Counted from the first letter of the stretch, positions 8,342 to 16,680 are shown. The stretch is DNA of 64,000 bases from Terriglobales bacterium (GCA_035487355.1 DATHMF010000025.1:52401-116400); one strand, 5' to 3'. Made by a program: numbers and translations. The notes: generated by a model not told the origin, from the letters alone.

Positions 8342-8613
8342 GCGAAAGGAGGATGATCGGTGCGGGGATGATAGCGTCCCTTCCGATCGAAGCCGCACTC
8401 CCAAACTCCACCGAGCCACTCGCCTTCCCAGAAGACGCCGCCCCAGAAACTTCCATCGCGGAACTGGCCGCCGCGAAAAATGCCGCCCATCATGATCCCC
8501 GATTCGAAGACGCCGCCTTGCCACTCGCATTCCATAAGCACCGCGCCGCGGTTGACGGTCTCCGGACCGAACGATTCTTTCTGGAAAAACTCACCTGGAC
8601 TCAAGACTCGCAG
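8338..8613 (-). CDS. Small protein of ten x-[F/W]-x-x-G pentads; operon head
   Basis: 91 residues from CTG 8613, or 88 from TTG 8604. Gly occurs at every fifth position from residue 34 to 79 (ten times without a slip). The second residue of each pentad is Phe or Trp in eight of ten (Met and Asp in the others). Pentads such as VFESG, SFWGG and EWLGG differ from classical A(D/N)LxX pentapeptide repeats and from 14-residue MORN repeats. The N-terminal ~29 residues are non-repetitive and could be a leader; the tail is R-Y-H-P-R-T-D-H-P-P-F-A. Cys29 and Cys73 are the only cysteines. AAGGAG (8625-8620) is 6 bases from CTG but 15 from TTG, favouring CTG. The function is unknown: substrate of the downstream enzymes, scaffold, or self-standing beta-solenoid. 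Confidence 0.65.
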   Translation of the reverse strand: MRVLSPGEFFQKESFGPETVNRGAVLMECEWQGGVFESGIMMGGIFRGGQFRDGSFWGGVFWEGEWLGGVWECGFDRKGRYHPRTDHPPFA

Positions 8614-9082
8614 AGGTCGCTCCTTCTGTTCAGGCTGAGCCGAAAGGCTTCAAGCTATCATCGCCGCGCGCGGCCTGTCAATCGAACAGATTCAAAGGTT
8701 GTTCCTCGCCGAAACTCAGATCCACTGTGAACTCAACGGTTTAAGGCCGATGGCAGAATGGTCTTGCCGAGCGATGGGTCGGTAGTTGTCGCCGCGACCT
8801 GCTGGATCATGTGATTCCGGTCAACGAACGACCATCGTTACGATCTGGCTGCCTAAGATTTCATAAACAACAGGCCGATTTTTTTACTAGCGATGAAAAC
8901 TCGCCGGTGGCGCAGCCTCGCCGCTTCTCACGTGTCACGGCCAAAATCGGACCTTGATCGTCTCAACCGCGTAATCGTTTGCCGCCGGAAGGTGTGCCTG
9001 TCTATTTCAGTTCCAAAATAACGGCGTTTTTTTAGATTTTGGCAAGGGACAACAGTAGCAGCCCGTATCTTATTGAAAGAAT
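8614..9082. other. Intergenic region between pentad operon and tRNA-Pro
   Basis: No convincing ORF in either strand. It holds the operon's upstream region and, toward 9000-9060, an A/T-rich stretch with a weak inverted repeat (CCAAAAT/ATTTTGG) downstream of the tRNA. No integrase remnant or copy of the tRNA 3' end was seen. Confidence 0.5.
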
Positions 9083-9159
<77 letters not shown>

Positions 9160-9266
9160 ACAGCTTTTGCGAAAGGAACTTGCAAGCATGCCTGCTGACT
9201 CAATCTTGAAATCTAAGGATTAAGCGCAGAAAACCAAACAGGATAACAAAACTTACATGTAATTTC

Positions 9267-9275
9267 ATTATAGCA
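9267..9275 (-). promoter_or_regulatory. Candidate extended -10 promoter for tRNA-Pro
   Basis: Minus-strand TGCTATAAT gives a perfect -10 hexamer with the TGn extension. No good -35 lies at 16-18 bp. It is about 110 bp upstream of the mature tRNA, so a long 5' leader would be needed. Confidence 0.35.
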
Positions 9276-9399
9276 AAGCTATTTTTCAACGCTCTGCAGG
9301 CGCGAAGGCCGTTTCTGCGACGCGATGGTAGAATAGCGCTTTCCCTGTAAGACCCTCTTTCGGGGACGCAAAGGCGATCTTCCGAAAGCCCAGTTCATC

Positions 9400-10455
9400 A
9401 TGTCTATAAGCTCATCGCAGCGTCCTGCCTCCATCACCTACGCCGATGCCGGCGTGGATATCGCCCAGGCCAACCGCACCAAGCAGCGCATCAAGTATCT
9501 GGCGCACAAGACCTTCACTAAGGGTGTGCTCAGTGAAATCGGCGGCTTTGGTGGGCTCTTTTCAGTGGATAGAAAGAAGTATCGCGATCCCGTGCTGGTT
9601 TCGAGCGTGGATGGCGTGGGCACCAAGCTCAAGATCGCCTTTGAAATGAACCTGCATCACACCGTGGGCGCTGATCTGGTGAACCACTGCGTGAACGATA
9701 TCGCCGTGCAGGGCGCTACGCCGCTGTTCTTTATGGATTACCTGGCCACGGGCAAGCTCGAGCTCGAAGTTGCGGAAAAAATCATTACCGGCATTACTGA
9801 TGCCTGCAAGCAGAACGGATGCGCACTCATTGGCGGCGAAACCGCGGAGATGCCTGGGTTTTATCCGCCGGGAGAGTACGATTTGGCGGGATTCATTGTG
9901 GGAGTCGTGGACCGCGAGCGCATCATCACCGGTAAGAATGTGCGTGAAGGCGACATCCTGCTGGGATTACCTTCCAATGGCCTGCACACCAACGGATACT
10001 CTCTCGCCCGCAGGCTGCTCTTTACCGTTGCCGGTTATACGCCGGAAACCTATGTGAATGAGATCAAGAACAAAGTGGGAAATGAGCTGATGCGCATTCA
10101 CAAAAGTTACTGGCCGGTTTTGCGCCGCCTGGCGCAGAACGATGTGATCGCCGCCATGGCCCACATCACCGGAGGTGGGATTACAGAGAACTTGCCGCGC
10201 GTGCTTCCCAAGGGCGCCGCTGCCTCGGTACAGATGGGGAGCTGGCCGGTACCGCCCATCTTTTGCCACATGCAGAAGGTCGGCAATGTCCCGCAGGACG
10301 ACATGATGCGTACCTTTAATATGGGTATCGGCATGGTGCTGGTCGTTCCGGCAAAAAAGTTCAAAAGAGCGCAGACCTTGCTGGAGCGGGCCGGAGAAAA
10401 ATTCTACACCATCGGCAGAATCGTTCGCGGAGAGAACAAGGTCGTATATTCCTAA
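9400..10455 (+). CDS. purM: Phosphoribosylformylglycinamidine cyclo-ligase
   Basis: AIR synthetase, fifth step of de novo purine synthesis, an ATP-dependent closure of FGAM to AIR in the cytosol. 351 residues, normal for the family (about 345). Signature segments include T-Y-A-D-A-G-V-D near the start, S-S-V-D-G-V-G-T-K, G-A-D-L-V-N-H-C-V-N-D-I, G-G-E-T-A-E-M-P and H-I-T-G-G-G-I. ATG 9400 has only a weak ribosome site. purN follows after a 186-bp gap filled by a palindromic repeat. Confidence 0.97.
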   Translation: MSISSSQRPASITYADAGVDIAQANRTKQRIKYLAHKTFTKGVLSEIGGFGGLFSVDRKKYRDPVLVSSVDGVGTKLKIAFEMNLHHTVGADLVNHCVNDIAVQGATPLFFMDYLATGKLELEVAEKIITGITDACKQNGCALIGGETAEMPGFYPPGEYDLAGFIVGVVDRERIITGKNVREGDILLGLPSNGLHTNGYSLARRLLFTVAGYTPETYVNEIKNKVGNELMRIHKSYWPVLRRLAQNDVIAAMAHITGGGITENLPRVLPKGAAASVQMGSWPVPPIFCHMQKVGNVPQDDMMRTFNMGIGMVLVVPAKKFKRAQTLLERAGEKFYTIGRIVRGENKVVYS

Positions 10456-10470
10456 TAAGACAGAAAAATA

Positions 10471-10610
10471 CCGCGGAGACGCGGAGGCGCGAAGAAATTG
10501 AATCATTAAATCATAGGATCATTGATTCATTCTCATAATCCCTTAATGATTCAATGATCCGATGACCCAATGGCTCAATTTTCTCCGCGTCTCCGCGCCT
10601 CCGCGGTTAA
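10471..10610. repeat. Long imperfect palindrome between purM and purN
   Basis: The outer arms are a CCGCGGAGACGCGGAGGCGC-type word (10471-10494) and its inverted form (10579-10610). The inner arms (about 10497-10540 and 10543-10578) are A/T-rich inverted copies rich in ATGATTCAATGATC-like words. The whole could fold into one hairpin of ~60 imperfect pairs. The outer word recurs at 34801-34822 and 35399-35427, so this is a dispersed element. Confidence 0.8.
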
Positions 10611-10641
10611 AATTCCGCCCGCCTGTGGTAAAAACTAATTG

Positions 10642-11283
10642 ATGGTTACCAAAAAGCTCGGCATATTGCTCAGTGGACGCGGCTCCAACTTTGAAGCCAT
10701 TGCCGAATCTATTTCTGCCGGGCGCATTGCGAATGCTGAGATCGCATTGGTGATTTCCAACCGTGCCGAAGCTGGCGGAATCGAATCGGCCCGCAGGCGC
10801 GGCTTGCCTGCGCTGGTGGTTCCTTCCAAGGGCAAGGCGCGCGAGGCGCACGATGCCGAAGTTGTGACCGCACTCAGAGAAAAAAAAGTAGATTTGATTT
10901 GTCTGGCAGGATACATGCGCCTGCTCTCGCCCTGGTTTGTGCAGCAGTTCCCACAAAGAATCCTGAATATACATCCTTCGCTGCTGCCTGCTTTTCCGGG
11001 ACTTGAGGCGCAGCGCCAGGCCCTGGAGTACGGCGTGAAGGTTTCGGGTTGTACCGTACACTTTGTGGATGAACACCTCGATCACGGCGCCATCATTGTG
11101 CAGCGAACTGTGCCTGTTCTGGATTCCGATGACGATCACGCGTTGGCCGCTCGCATCCTGCAGCAAGAGCACATTGCTTACACGGAGGCGATCAACATTG
11201 TGCTGGAAGGGAACTACGAAATCGTTGGCCGCCGGGTGCAGATGCCAGGGAACATAAAGCTGGCCGCAGAGCGGCACGCGTAA
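10642..11283 (+). CDS. purN: Phosphoribosylglycinamide formyltransferase
   Basis: GAR transformylase, which transfers formyl from 10-formyl-THF to GAR in purine synthesis. 213 residues. Seen: L-L-S-G-R-G-S-N-F near the N-terminus, the catalytic segment I-N-I-H-P-S-L-L-P (Asn and His), and C-T-V-H-F-V-D-E-H-L-D-H-G containing the catalytic Asp. ATG 10642 is used; the preceding TTG at 10639 is also in frame. purM lies upstream on the same strand. The stop overlaps the promoter region of tyrS. Confidence 0.96.
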   Translation: MVTKKLGILLSGRGSNFEAIAESISAGRIANAEIALVISNRAEAGGIESARRRGLPALVVPSKGKAREAHDAEVVTALREKKVDLICLAGYMRLLSPWFVQQFPQRILNIHPSLLPAFPGLEAQRQALEYGVKVSGCTVHFVDEHLDHGAIIVQRTVPVLDSDDDHALAARILQQEHIAYTEAINIVLEGNYEIVGRRVQMPGNIKLAAERHA

Positions 11284-11286
11284 CTT

Positions 11287-11292
11287 TATAAT
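11287..11292 (+). promoter_or_regulatory. TATAAT -10 box eight bases before the tyrS ATG
   Basis: A perfect TATAAT followed by CGAAAGCT and then ATG. Transcription would begin at or next to the A of ATG, giving a leaderless message, consistent with no Shine-Dalgarno for tyrS. The -35 region is poor. ruvX has the same arrangement. Confidence 0.5.
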
Positions 11293-11300
11293 CGAAAGCT

Positions 11301-12566
11301 ATGCCTAATTTTCCTCCTGTGGACGAGCAGCTTGCCTACATCAAGAAAGGCTCGGCGGAGATCATCCGCGAGGCTGAGCTGCGCGAAAAGCTGGAAAACT
11401 CTCGGAATACCGGCAAGCCGCTGCGGGTAAAAGCCGGCTTTGATCCGACTGCGCCAGACCTACACCTGGGCCATACCGTCCTGATTCGCAAACTCAAGCA
11501 CTTTCAGGACCTGGGCCACACCGCCATTTTTCTGATCGGAGATTTTACCGGGATGATCGGCGATCCCAGCGGACGCAGCGCAACCCGCAAGCCGCTTACG
11601 CGAGAAGAGATTGATCGCAATGCTGAGACTTACAAAGAGCAGGTCTTCAAGATCCTCGATGCGAAGAAGACAGTGATCGATTTCAACAGCCGCTGGTTCT
11701 CGAAATTCAGCGCCGTCGATTTTATCCGGCTGGCGGAGAAGTACACGGTCTCACAATTGCTCGAGCGCGAAGACTTTCATGCGCGCTTTCAGGAGGAAAA
11801 ACCGATTGCCCTGCACGAGCTGCTCTATCCGCTGGTGATGGGTTACGACTCGGTGGCCCTGGAGGCCGATGTGGAACTCGGTGGGACAGATCAGAAGTTT
11901 AATTTGCTCACCGGACGCGAAATGCAGCGGCAACACGGCCAGCCATCACAAGTGATCTTGATGACGCCGATCCTCGAGGGCCTTGATGGTGTGCAGAAGA
12001 TGTCGAAATCGCTCGGCAACGCCGTCGGCATCAAGGAGCCTCCGTTGGAGATGTACGGCAAGGTGATGTCAATCTCCGATGAGCTCATGTGGCGCTATTA
12101 TGAGTTGCTGACCGATCTTTCCACGGCGAAGATCGCGGAAATGAAATCACAGGTTTCCTCCGGCGCCTTGCATCCCATGAAAGCCAAGAAGGAGCTGGCA
12201 GAGAGAATTGTTGCTGATTTTCACTCTGCCGAGTCTGCCCGCCAGGCCGCTGCGGATTGGGAAAAACAGTTCCAACGCGATGAAGTGCCGGAGAATCTAG
12301 AGACTGTAACAGTCCGATATGGCGACATTGGCGCGTCAGGTTCTGAACCCGCGGCTGCTAACAATCATCAGGCGCGAGTTGATAAATTGCTCTTAAAATG
12401 CGGATTGGTTGCCTCAGCAAGCGAAGGCCAACGCAAAATAAAAGAAAAGGCTGTGCGGCTGAACGGGAATATAGTAGCTCAGCCTCCATTTGCTATCCCT
12501 AATTTTCCCTTTGAGGCAACAGTGCAGGTTGGGCGCAAGCTCCGCAAAGTGATAGTTATTGCTTGA
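11301..12566 (+). CDS. tyrS: Tyrosyl-tRNA synthetase
   Basis: Class Ic aminoacyl-tRNA synthetase charging tRNA-Tyr. 421 residues, of the larger bacterial (TyrRZ/TyrS2-like) layout. Seen: [13 protein letters not shown] (HIGH variant), [13 protein letters not shown] (KMSKS) and a C-terminal S4-like domain (about 350-421). There is no Shine-Dalgarno before ATG 11301, consistent with leaderless expression. Confidence 0.97.
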   Translation: MPNFPPVDEQLAYIKKGSAEIIREAELREKLENSRNTGKPLRVKAGFDPTAPDLHLGHTVLIRKLKHFQDLGHTAIFLIGDFTGMIGDPSGRSATRKPLTREEIDRNAETYKEQVFKILDAKKTVIDFNSRWFSKFSAVDFIRLAEKYTVSQLLEREDFHARFQEEKPIALHELLYPLVMGYDSVALEADVELGGTDQKFNLLTGREMQRQHGQPSQVILMTPILEGLDGVQKMSKSLGNAVGIKEPPLEMYGKVMSISDELMWRYYELLTDLSTAKIAEMKSQVSSGALHPMKAKKELAERIVADFHSAESARQAAADWEKQFQRDEVPENLETVTVRYGDIGASGSEPAAANNHQARVDKLLLKCGLVASASEGQRKIKEKAVRLNGNIVAQPPFAIPNFPFEATVQVGRKLRKVIVIA

Positions 12567-12653
12567 AATTCCTAACAGAATTTCCTGCAAGCACATCTTT
12601 ACAAAAGGGCCTTATTTCCGGGCCTCCCAGTAGTGCTAAACTAACCTCTATCT

Positions 12654-13574
12654 ATGAATGAGATATCAATGACAGAGACGAAACGCTCCCGTACATGGCT
12701 TTGGGTGTTGCTGGGTGGAGGCTTTTTTTTCATCTTCATGGTTGCCGTTATCACCCTGATGATCGTGGCCATGCACAGCGATCGAAAGTTTAGCGGTTTT
12801 GGTGACAAGATTGCCGTTGTTGATCTGGAAGGCGTGATCATCGAGCCACAAACCGTGGTCGGGCAGCTCAAAGATTTTGCCGATGATGATTCCATCAAAG
12901 CCATCATCCTGCATATCAACACCCCCGGAGGCGGGGCAGCGGCCTCGCAGGAGATTTATACCGAAGTGCGCCGTATCCGCGACGAGAAGAAGAAGACGAT
13001 TGTGGCCTCGGTGGAGTCGGTCGGCGCCAGCGGCGGATACTACGTCGCCTCCGGCACTAACAAAATTTATGCCAACCCGGCCAGCGTGGTGGGCAGCATC
13101 GGCGTCATCTCGGAGTGGATCAACTATGAAGAGCTCATGAAGTGGGCCAAGCTCAAGGACGTGACTCTGAAGGCCGGCGCTCTCAAAGATGCCGGCAATC
13201 CCGCGCGTGAGATGACCCCCGAGGAGCGGGCCTACTTTCAAAGCCTGATTGACGATATGCATCAGCAATTCATCTCTGCCGTTGCCGAAGGCCGCAAAAT
13301 GAAGGTGGAGGACGTGAAGGCGATCGCCGATGGACGTGTCTGGACCGGGCAGCAGGCGCTCCCGCTGAAGTTGGTGGATAAGCTGGGCGATTTTCAGACT
13401 GCAGTGGATGAAACCGCCAAATCGGTGGGGATCAAGGGAGAGCCGGAGCTGGTTCGTCCCCAGAAAGACCGCCGCACATTGCTGGATGTGCTGACTGGCG
13501 ACGTCTCCAATTTTGTTCCCGACAAAGCGAAAATGCTGGATACACACGTCGGCTTTTATTACCTGTGGAAGTGA
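12654..13574 (+). CDS. sppA: Signal peptide peptidase SppA (36K type)
   Basis: 306-residue membrane-bound serine protease that cleaves signal-peptide remnants. One N-terminal membrane helix (about residues 14-40) and a ClpP-like crotonase-fold domain. The nucleophile Ser lies in E-S-V-G-A-S-G-G-Y-Y (near residue 125) and the candidate catalytic Lys in A-G-A-L-K-D-A-G-N. The length matches the short Bacillus-type enzyme, not the duplicated E. coli 67K form. ATG 12654 is taken; a second ATG lies five codons in. Confidence 0.93.
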   Translation: MNEISMTETKRSRTWLWVLLGGGFFFIFMVAVITLMIVAMHSDRKFSGFGDKIAVVDLEGVIIEPQTVVGQLKDFADDDSIKAIILHINTPGGGAAASQEIYTEVRRIRDEKKKTIVASVESVGASGGYYVASGTNKIYANPASVVGSIGVISEWINYEELMKWAKLKDVTLKAGALKDAGNPAREMTPEERAYFQSLIDDMHQQFISAVAEGRKMKVEDVKAIADGRVWTGQQALPLKLVDKLGDFQTAVDETAKSVGIKGEPELVRPQKDRRTLLDVLTGDVSNFVPDKAKMLDTHVGFYYLWK

Positions 13575-13679
13575 AACGATAGTAATAGATCGGTTAACTG
13601 CCTACGGCTGAGCCAAACTGCTAAACCGGCCCCATTGCGGAAGTGACAAAACCATTGTTATCAGGTAGATTGCTAGTCT

Positions 13680-13991
13680 ATGACCAAAGCGGATTTGATC
13701 GAAGAAGTCTCCAAAATGGTGGAACTCACCCGCAAGGACAGCGAGGTTGTCGTTGATACTATCTTCGACAGCATTGTGCACTCGCTGCGCAGCGGCGATA
13801 AGATTGAGATCCGCGGCTTCGGCAGCTTCCGCACGCGCCAGCGCAAGCCCCGCGTAGGACGCAACCCTAAGACCGGCGAGCGGGTCGATGTCCCAGCCAA
13901 GAAAATTCCGTTCTTTAAACCCAGCAAAGAACTGAAAGACGTAGTCAACCAGACCCACGCCCAGACGCAACCTACGACTACACCGCAGTAG
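13680..13991 (+). CDS. HU/IHF-family DNA-binding protein
   Basis: 103-residue histone-like protein that bends and compacts DNA as a dimer. Seen: M-T-K-A-D-L-I start, G-D-K-I-E-I-R-G-F-G-S-F, the DNA-binding arm with R-N-P-K-T-G (about residues 60-66) and P-F-F-K-P-S-K-E-L. A short Q/T/P-rich tail (about 92-103) extends beyond the usual ~90 residues. Start and spacing make it monocistronic; it converges on pgeF. Confidence 0.93.
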   Translation: MTKADLIEEVSKMVELTRKDSEVVVDTIFDSIVHSLRSGDKIEIRGFGSFRTRQRKPRVGRNPKTGERVDVPAKKIPFFKPSKELKDVVNQTHAQTQPTTTPQ

Positions 13992-13996
13992 CTTCT

Positions 13997-14899
13997 TTAA
14001 CCTGCCGGCCTGATTCCTATCGCCGCCATCATGCGGCCGGTTTTCCCCCGCTCTGCGCGGTGAGAGAAAAGCAATTTCAAGTTGCAGGCCGTACACAAAG
14101 ACGAAGCGCTGATATTTTCTTCTTTCAATCCCGCACTCAAGAGCTGCCGCTGGTTTGCCTTCACCAGATCAAGGTGGATCTGCGGCCCCAGGTCGCTGTG
14201 TCCGGGCGCACGCGCCGTCAGAAAGAGCATTGGATACTTCTCACGAACCGGGTCCGACTCGAACACTGTGTGAAACAACTCCTGGGCATAGTCAAACTGG
14301 CTTTCGAATTCCGACTGCACCTCAGCCCCCACGCTGTAACAGCAACCGCCAATGCCGGGACCAAGCGCAGCCTGAAGCTGCTCCGGATCGCTGCCAAAAT
14401 GCATGCGCATGGCTCCCACGCCTTTTTCAACAATGCGCGCCAGCGTACCGCGCCACCCGGCATGAAAGGCCCCCACGGCTTTTTTTACCGGATCAGCAAT
14501 CAACACCGGCAGGCAATCGGCAGTTTGAATGCCCAGTACAAGGCCGGGCTTGTTGGTCACCATCCCATCACCAGCTAAAGGCTTGGCAAAAACGCGGTCT
14601 ACCAAATAAATATGGGCAGAGTGGATTTGCCGCAGCGTGACCAGTGGAAACGGTTTCTTATTCTTTTGTGCTCCCAGGCGTTGCAGAAAAATCTGGCGGT
14701 TTTGCTCTACATTCTCCCGCTTGTCATCGGAGGTGAACCCCAGGTTCAGCGCACCCCGGCCATAAATGTCTGAGCGGCCGCCCGGGCGCGTGCTCCATCC
14801 TTGCAGCAGCCAGGGTTGTCGGACAAAATTTTCAGCAGACAAAATCTTCGGTGGCTGGGCTGCGGGTTGTTTCCTCTTCTTAGCTGTCGTGGTTGCCAT
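13997..14899 (-). CDS. pgeF: Purine nucleoside phosphorylase/laccase-domain protein
   Basis: YfiH/PgeF (DUF152) family. It acts on adenosine/inosine or corrects peptidoglycan precursors by a cytosolic zinc hydrolase activity. 300 residues from ATG 14899, where a Lys-rich N-terminus begins. Zinc motif residues are in R-Q-I-H-S-A-H, T-A-D-C-L-P-V and F-H-A-G-W-R-G-T. The open frame runs on to 15361, but that part is antisense to the 114-residue gene and is rejected. The stop is 6 bp from the HU stop. Confidence 0.92.
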   Translation of the reverse strand: MATTTAKKRKQPAAQPPKILSAENFVRQPWLLQGWSTRPGGRSDIYGRGALNLGFTSDDKRENVEQNRQIFLQRLGAQKNKKPFPLVTLRQIHSAHIYLVDRVFAKPLAGDGMVTNKPGLVLGIQTADCLPVLIADPVKKAVGAFHAGWRGTLARIVEKGVGAMRMHFGSDPEQLQAALGPGIGGCCYSVGAEVQSEFESQFDYAQELFHTVFESDPVREKYPMLFLTARAPGHSDLGPQIHLDLVKANQRQLLSAGLKEENISASSLCTACNLKLLFSHRAERGKTGRMMAAIGIRPAG

Positions 14900-14995
14900 C
14901 GCATTTGATTCTAAATGTTTTGTAAAAGGGCGGGCCAACTGCCCGCGCCGGCCAGCGTCCGCCATCGGCCCACCGTGATATATTTTTAAGCAACC

Positions 14996-15340
14996 ATGTA
15001 CACCGACTTTAAAGTTAAAGACCGCTGGACCGGCGAGGAAATTCATTGCATCTACCAGGCCGTCATCGTGGCCATCGCCACCCGTCACGCCGACGCTGTG
15101 GACATCAAGTTTCTCGCCAACGGGCGCCCCATCTGGATCGCGCTGCCGCATCCCGCCTGGGTGGAATACAAGCGCCGCACGGGCAAGACGATCAGCGATG
15201 CGCTCGCCATCCAGATTGCCGGACACTTTCTCAAGACCGCCATTGAGTCGGGACTGGAAAGCGGGCGTGAAATGTATACGCTCACGGTGCAGGAAACGCT
15301 CGATCATCTTGATGCCGTGGTGCGCGAACGGGCGGCGTAG
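14996..15340 (+). CDS. Conserved-looking hypothetical protein, 114 aa
   Basis: Not recognised. 114 residues, soluble and mixed alpha/beta in look, with Y-T-D-F-K-V at the start and a helical, acidic C-terminal half. It is divergent from pgeF, sharing a 96-bp region with an A/T-rich stretch (ATATATTTTTAAG) that could serve as a promoter. Strong codon regularity supports it as real. No catalytic motif seen. Confidence 0.75.
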   Translation: MYTDFKVKDRWTGEEIHCIYQAVIVAIATRHADAVDIKFLANGRPIWIALPHPAWVEYKRRTGKTISDALAIQIAGHFLKTAIESGLESGREMYTLTVQETLDHLDAVVRERAA

Positions 15341-15387
15341 CTTTTCGCGGGGACATCCCACGTTCTTCCAGGCATTCTGGAGGTCTC

Positions 15388-15903
15388 ATGAAATGTAAAT
15401 TGCTATGTCTTCTGCTTGCGCTTGGCGTGGCCGTGTCCTCAGCCCACGCCCAAACGCATCATGTAAAAAAGCCGCCTGCAACGCCCGCAGCACAGGGCGC
15501 TCCGCATAGCGACGACCTGGCGCTCGTAGAACTCGAAAAAGAATTCTTCGCTGCCATTCGCCAAAAAGACAACGATAAGCTCAACGCCATTCTGGCCGAT
15601 GATTTTGCTTATGTTACCCCCGGCCAGCCGGAGATGACGCGCGCGCAGTTTCTCAAGCACGTGCAGGCGCTTCCCGATACCATTGAATGGCTGGGCGCCG
15701 ATGAAATGCGGGTAAAAATCTTTGGTCCAGTTGCCGCCGTGACTGGTGTACGCAACACCAAAATACGCGCTGAGAATGGGACCCTGGTCAGTTCTGACGC
15801 TTCTTTCGCAGACGTTTTCAGGAAGAACGGAGACGAGTGGGAACTGGTACTGGTCCACACCGTTGATTTGCCTGCGCCTGGCAGCTCAAAGGTCGGAAAA
15901 TAG
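15388..15903 (+). CDS. Exported DUF4440/SnoaL-like protein
   Basis: 171 residues. Signal peptide M-K-C-K-L-L-C-L-L-L-A ending at A-H-A-Q (about residue 22), a Pro/Ala linker to about 40, then a cone-shaped NTF2-like DUF4440 domain (L-E-K-E-F-F-A-A-I-R-Q-K-D near 50, W-E-L-V-L-V-H-T near 155). Such domains bind small hydrophobic ligands or act as ketosteroid-isomerase-like enzymes; a specific role cannot be named. Strong Shine-Dalgarno (CTGGAGG) before ATG 15388. Expected in the periplasm. Confidence 0.85.
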   Translation: MKCKLLCLLLALGVAVSSAHAQTHHVKKPPATPAAQGAPHSDDLALVELEKEFFAAIRQKDNDKLNAILADDFAYVTPGQPEMTRAQFLKHVQALPDTIEWLGADEMRVKIFGPVAAVTGVRNTKIRAENGTLVSSDASFADVFRKNGDEWELVLVHTVDLPAPGSSKVGK

Positions 15904-15917
15904 AAAGTTGTAATTCA

Positions 15918-16175
15918 ATGTTCGCCCGCAAAATCCGCGTTGAATATGAAAGCCAAAATGGGTTGCAGCCTTGCCCCATCAAGTGGCTGGATAATTTTGC
16001 CATGCGCGACTTTACCAACGACCAGATGTTTGATGACACCCTGCCAACCGCCGATGGATCGCTTGAAATCGGCTCCCGCGTTCCCCTCGACCAGCTCAAA
16101 GCAGCATTGGAAGACTGGTTCCAGCGCAAAGGATATTTGCAAAAGGGAAGTAAGTTATCGCTGAAGGAAGTTTGA
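15918..16175 (+). CDS. Hypothetical protein, 85 aa
   Basis: Not recognised. Soluble and acidic, with P-C-P-I-K-W and a helical C-terminus (L-K-A-A-L-E-D-W-F). It follows the DUF4440 gene by 14 bp on the same strand and may be co-transcribed. No signal peptide or metal motif; the single Cys is unlikely to bind metal alone. Confidence 0.6.
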   Translation: MFARKIRVEYESQNGLQPCPIKWLDNFAMRDFTNDQMFDDTLPTADGSLEIGSRVPLDQLKAALEDWFQRKGYLQKGSKLSLKEV

Positions 16176-16203
16176 GTTCATGTCCTACAGTGAATGTTAG
16201 TCC

Positions 16204-16680
16204 ATGGAAACTACCATGACCTATCAAACCAAGCCCGTGATTGCTTTTGTTGCGGCCATATTTCTTGCGATATCTCTTGCGGTATTGCTTTTTCCGCTGG
16301 AGCTTGAAGTAACGCCAGCACGTCTGATTCAGGCGGTGGATTTACAAGGCAAACCTGTGCAAGGCTATCGGATCGAGGAACAATGGGCGTGGTGGGGTAT
16401 TGAATTTGATTTTCATCGTGACGTCGCGACTACCGATGCAAATGGCCTGGTGCACTTTGACCGTCATGTGATCCAGGCAAGTCGGCTACGTAGATTCCTG
16501 GCTGAGCATCCTGTCGGTGGAGTTGAGGGTACGCCCAAGCATGGACCGGTTGTGTGGTTCTCCTGCATGCGCGAAAGCGTCTACCCGCCAGCAGAGCTCT
16601 CCCTACTATTCGGCAAAGACATATCCAGCGGTGCATTGAAGATACGATGCGGGCCGCCGGGAAAAGTGTCGCAGCCTTAG
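16204..16680 (+). CDS. Hypothetical membrane-anchored protein, 158 aa
   Basis: Not recognised. One N-terminal hydrophobic helix (about residues 11-31), probably an uncleaved anchor or signal, then an extracytoplasmic beta-rich domain (Q-G-K-P-V-Q-G-Y-R..., T-T-D-A-N-G-L-V-H-F) resembling carboxypeptidase-regulatory or transthyretin-like folds. Two Cys (S-C-M and R-C-G) could form a disulphide. It may share a transcript with the two preceding small genes. The following 151 bp hold no gene. Confidence 0.6.
   Translation: METTMTYQTKPVIAFVAAIFLAISLAVLLFPLELEVTPARLIQAVDLQGKPVQGYRIEEQWAWWGIEFDFHRDVATTDANGLVHFDRHVIQASRLRRFLAEHPVGGVEGTPKHGPVVWFSCMRESVYPPAELSLLFGKDISSGALKIRCGPPGKVSQP

Noticed and set aside
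8329..8730. 133-aa plus-strand frame over the pentad gene
   Set aside because: The minus frame has an exact five-residue period, which random antisense could not produce; the plus product has no such order.
9345..9400. Riboswitch before purM (GGGGACGCAAAGG looks like part of a c-di-GMP core)
   Set aside because: Only one short word matches, the other conserved halves are missing, and purM is not a usual target.
12666..13547. 293-aa frame opposite sppA
   Set aside because: Shadow of a certain gene with intact catalytic motifs on the plus strand.
14900..15361. N-terminal extension of pgeF to 454 aa
   Set aside because: The extra ~154 residues are antisense to the 114-aa gene and unlike the family; ATG 14899 gives the normal length.
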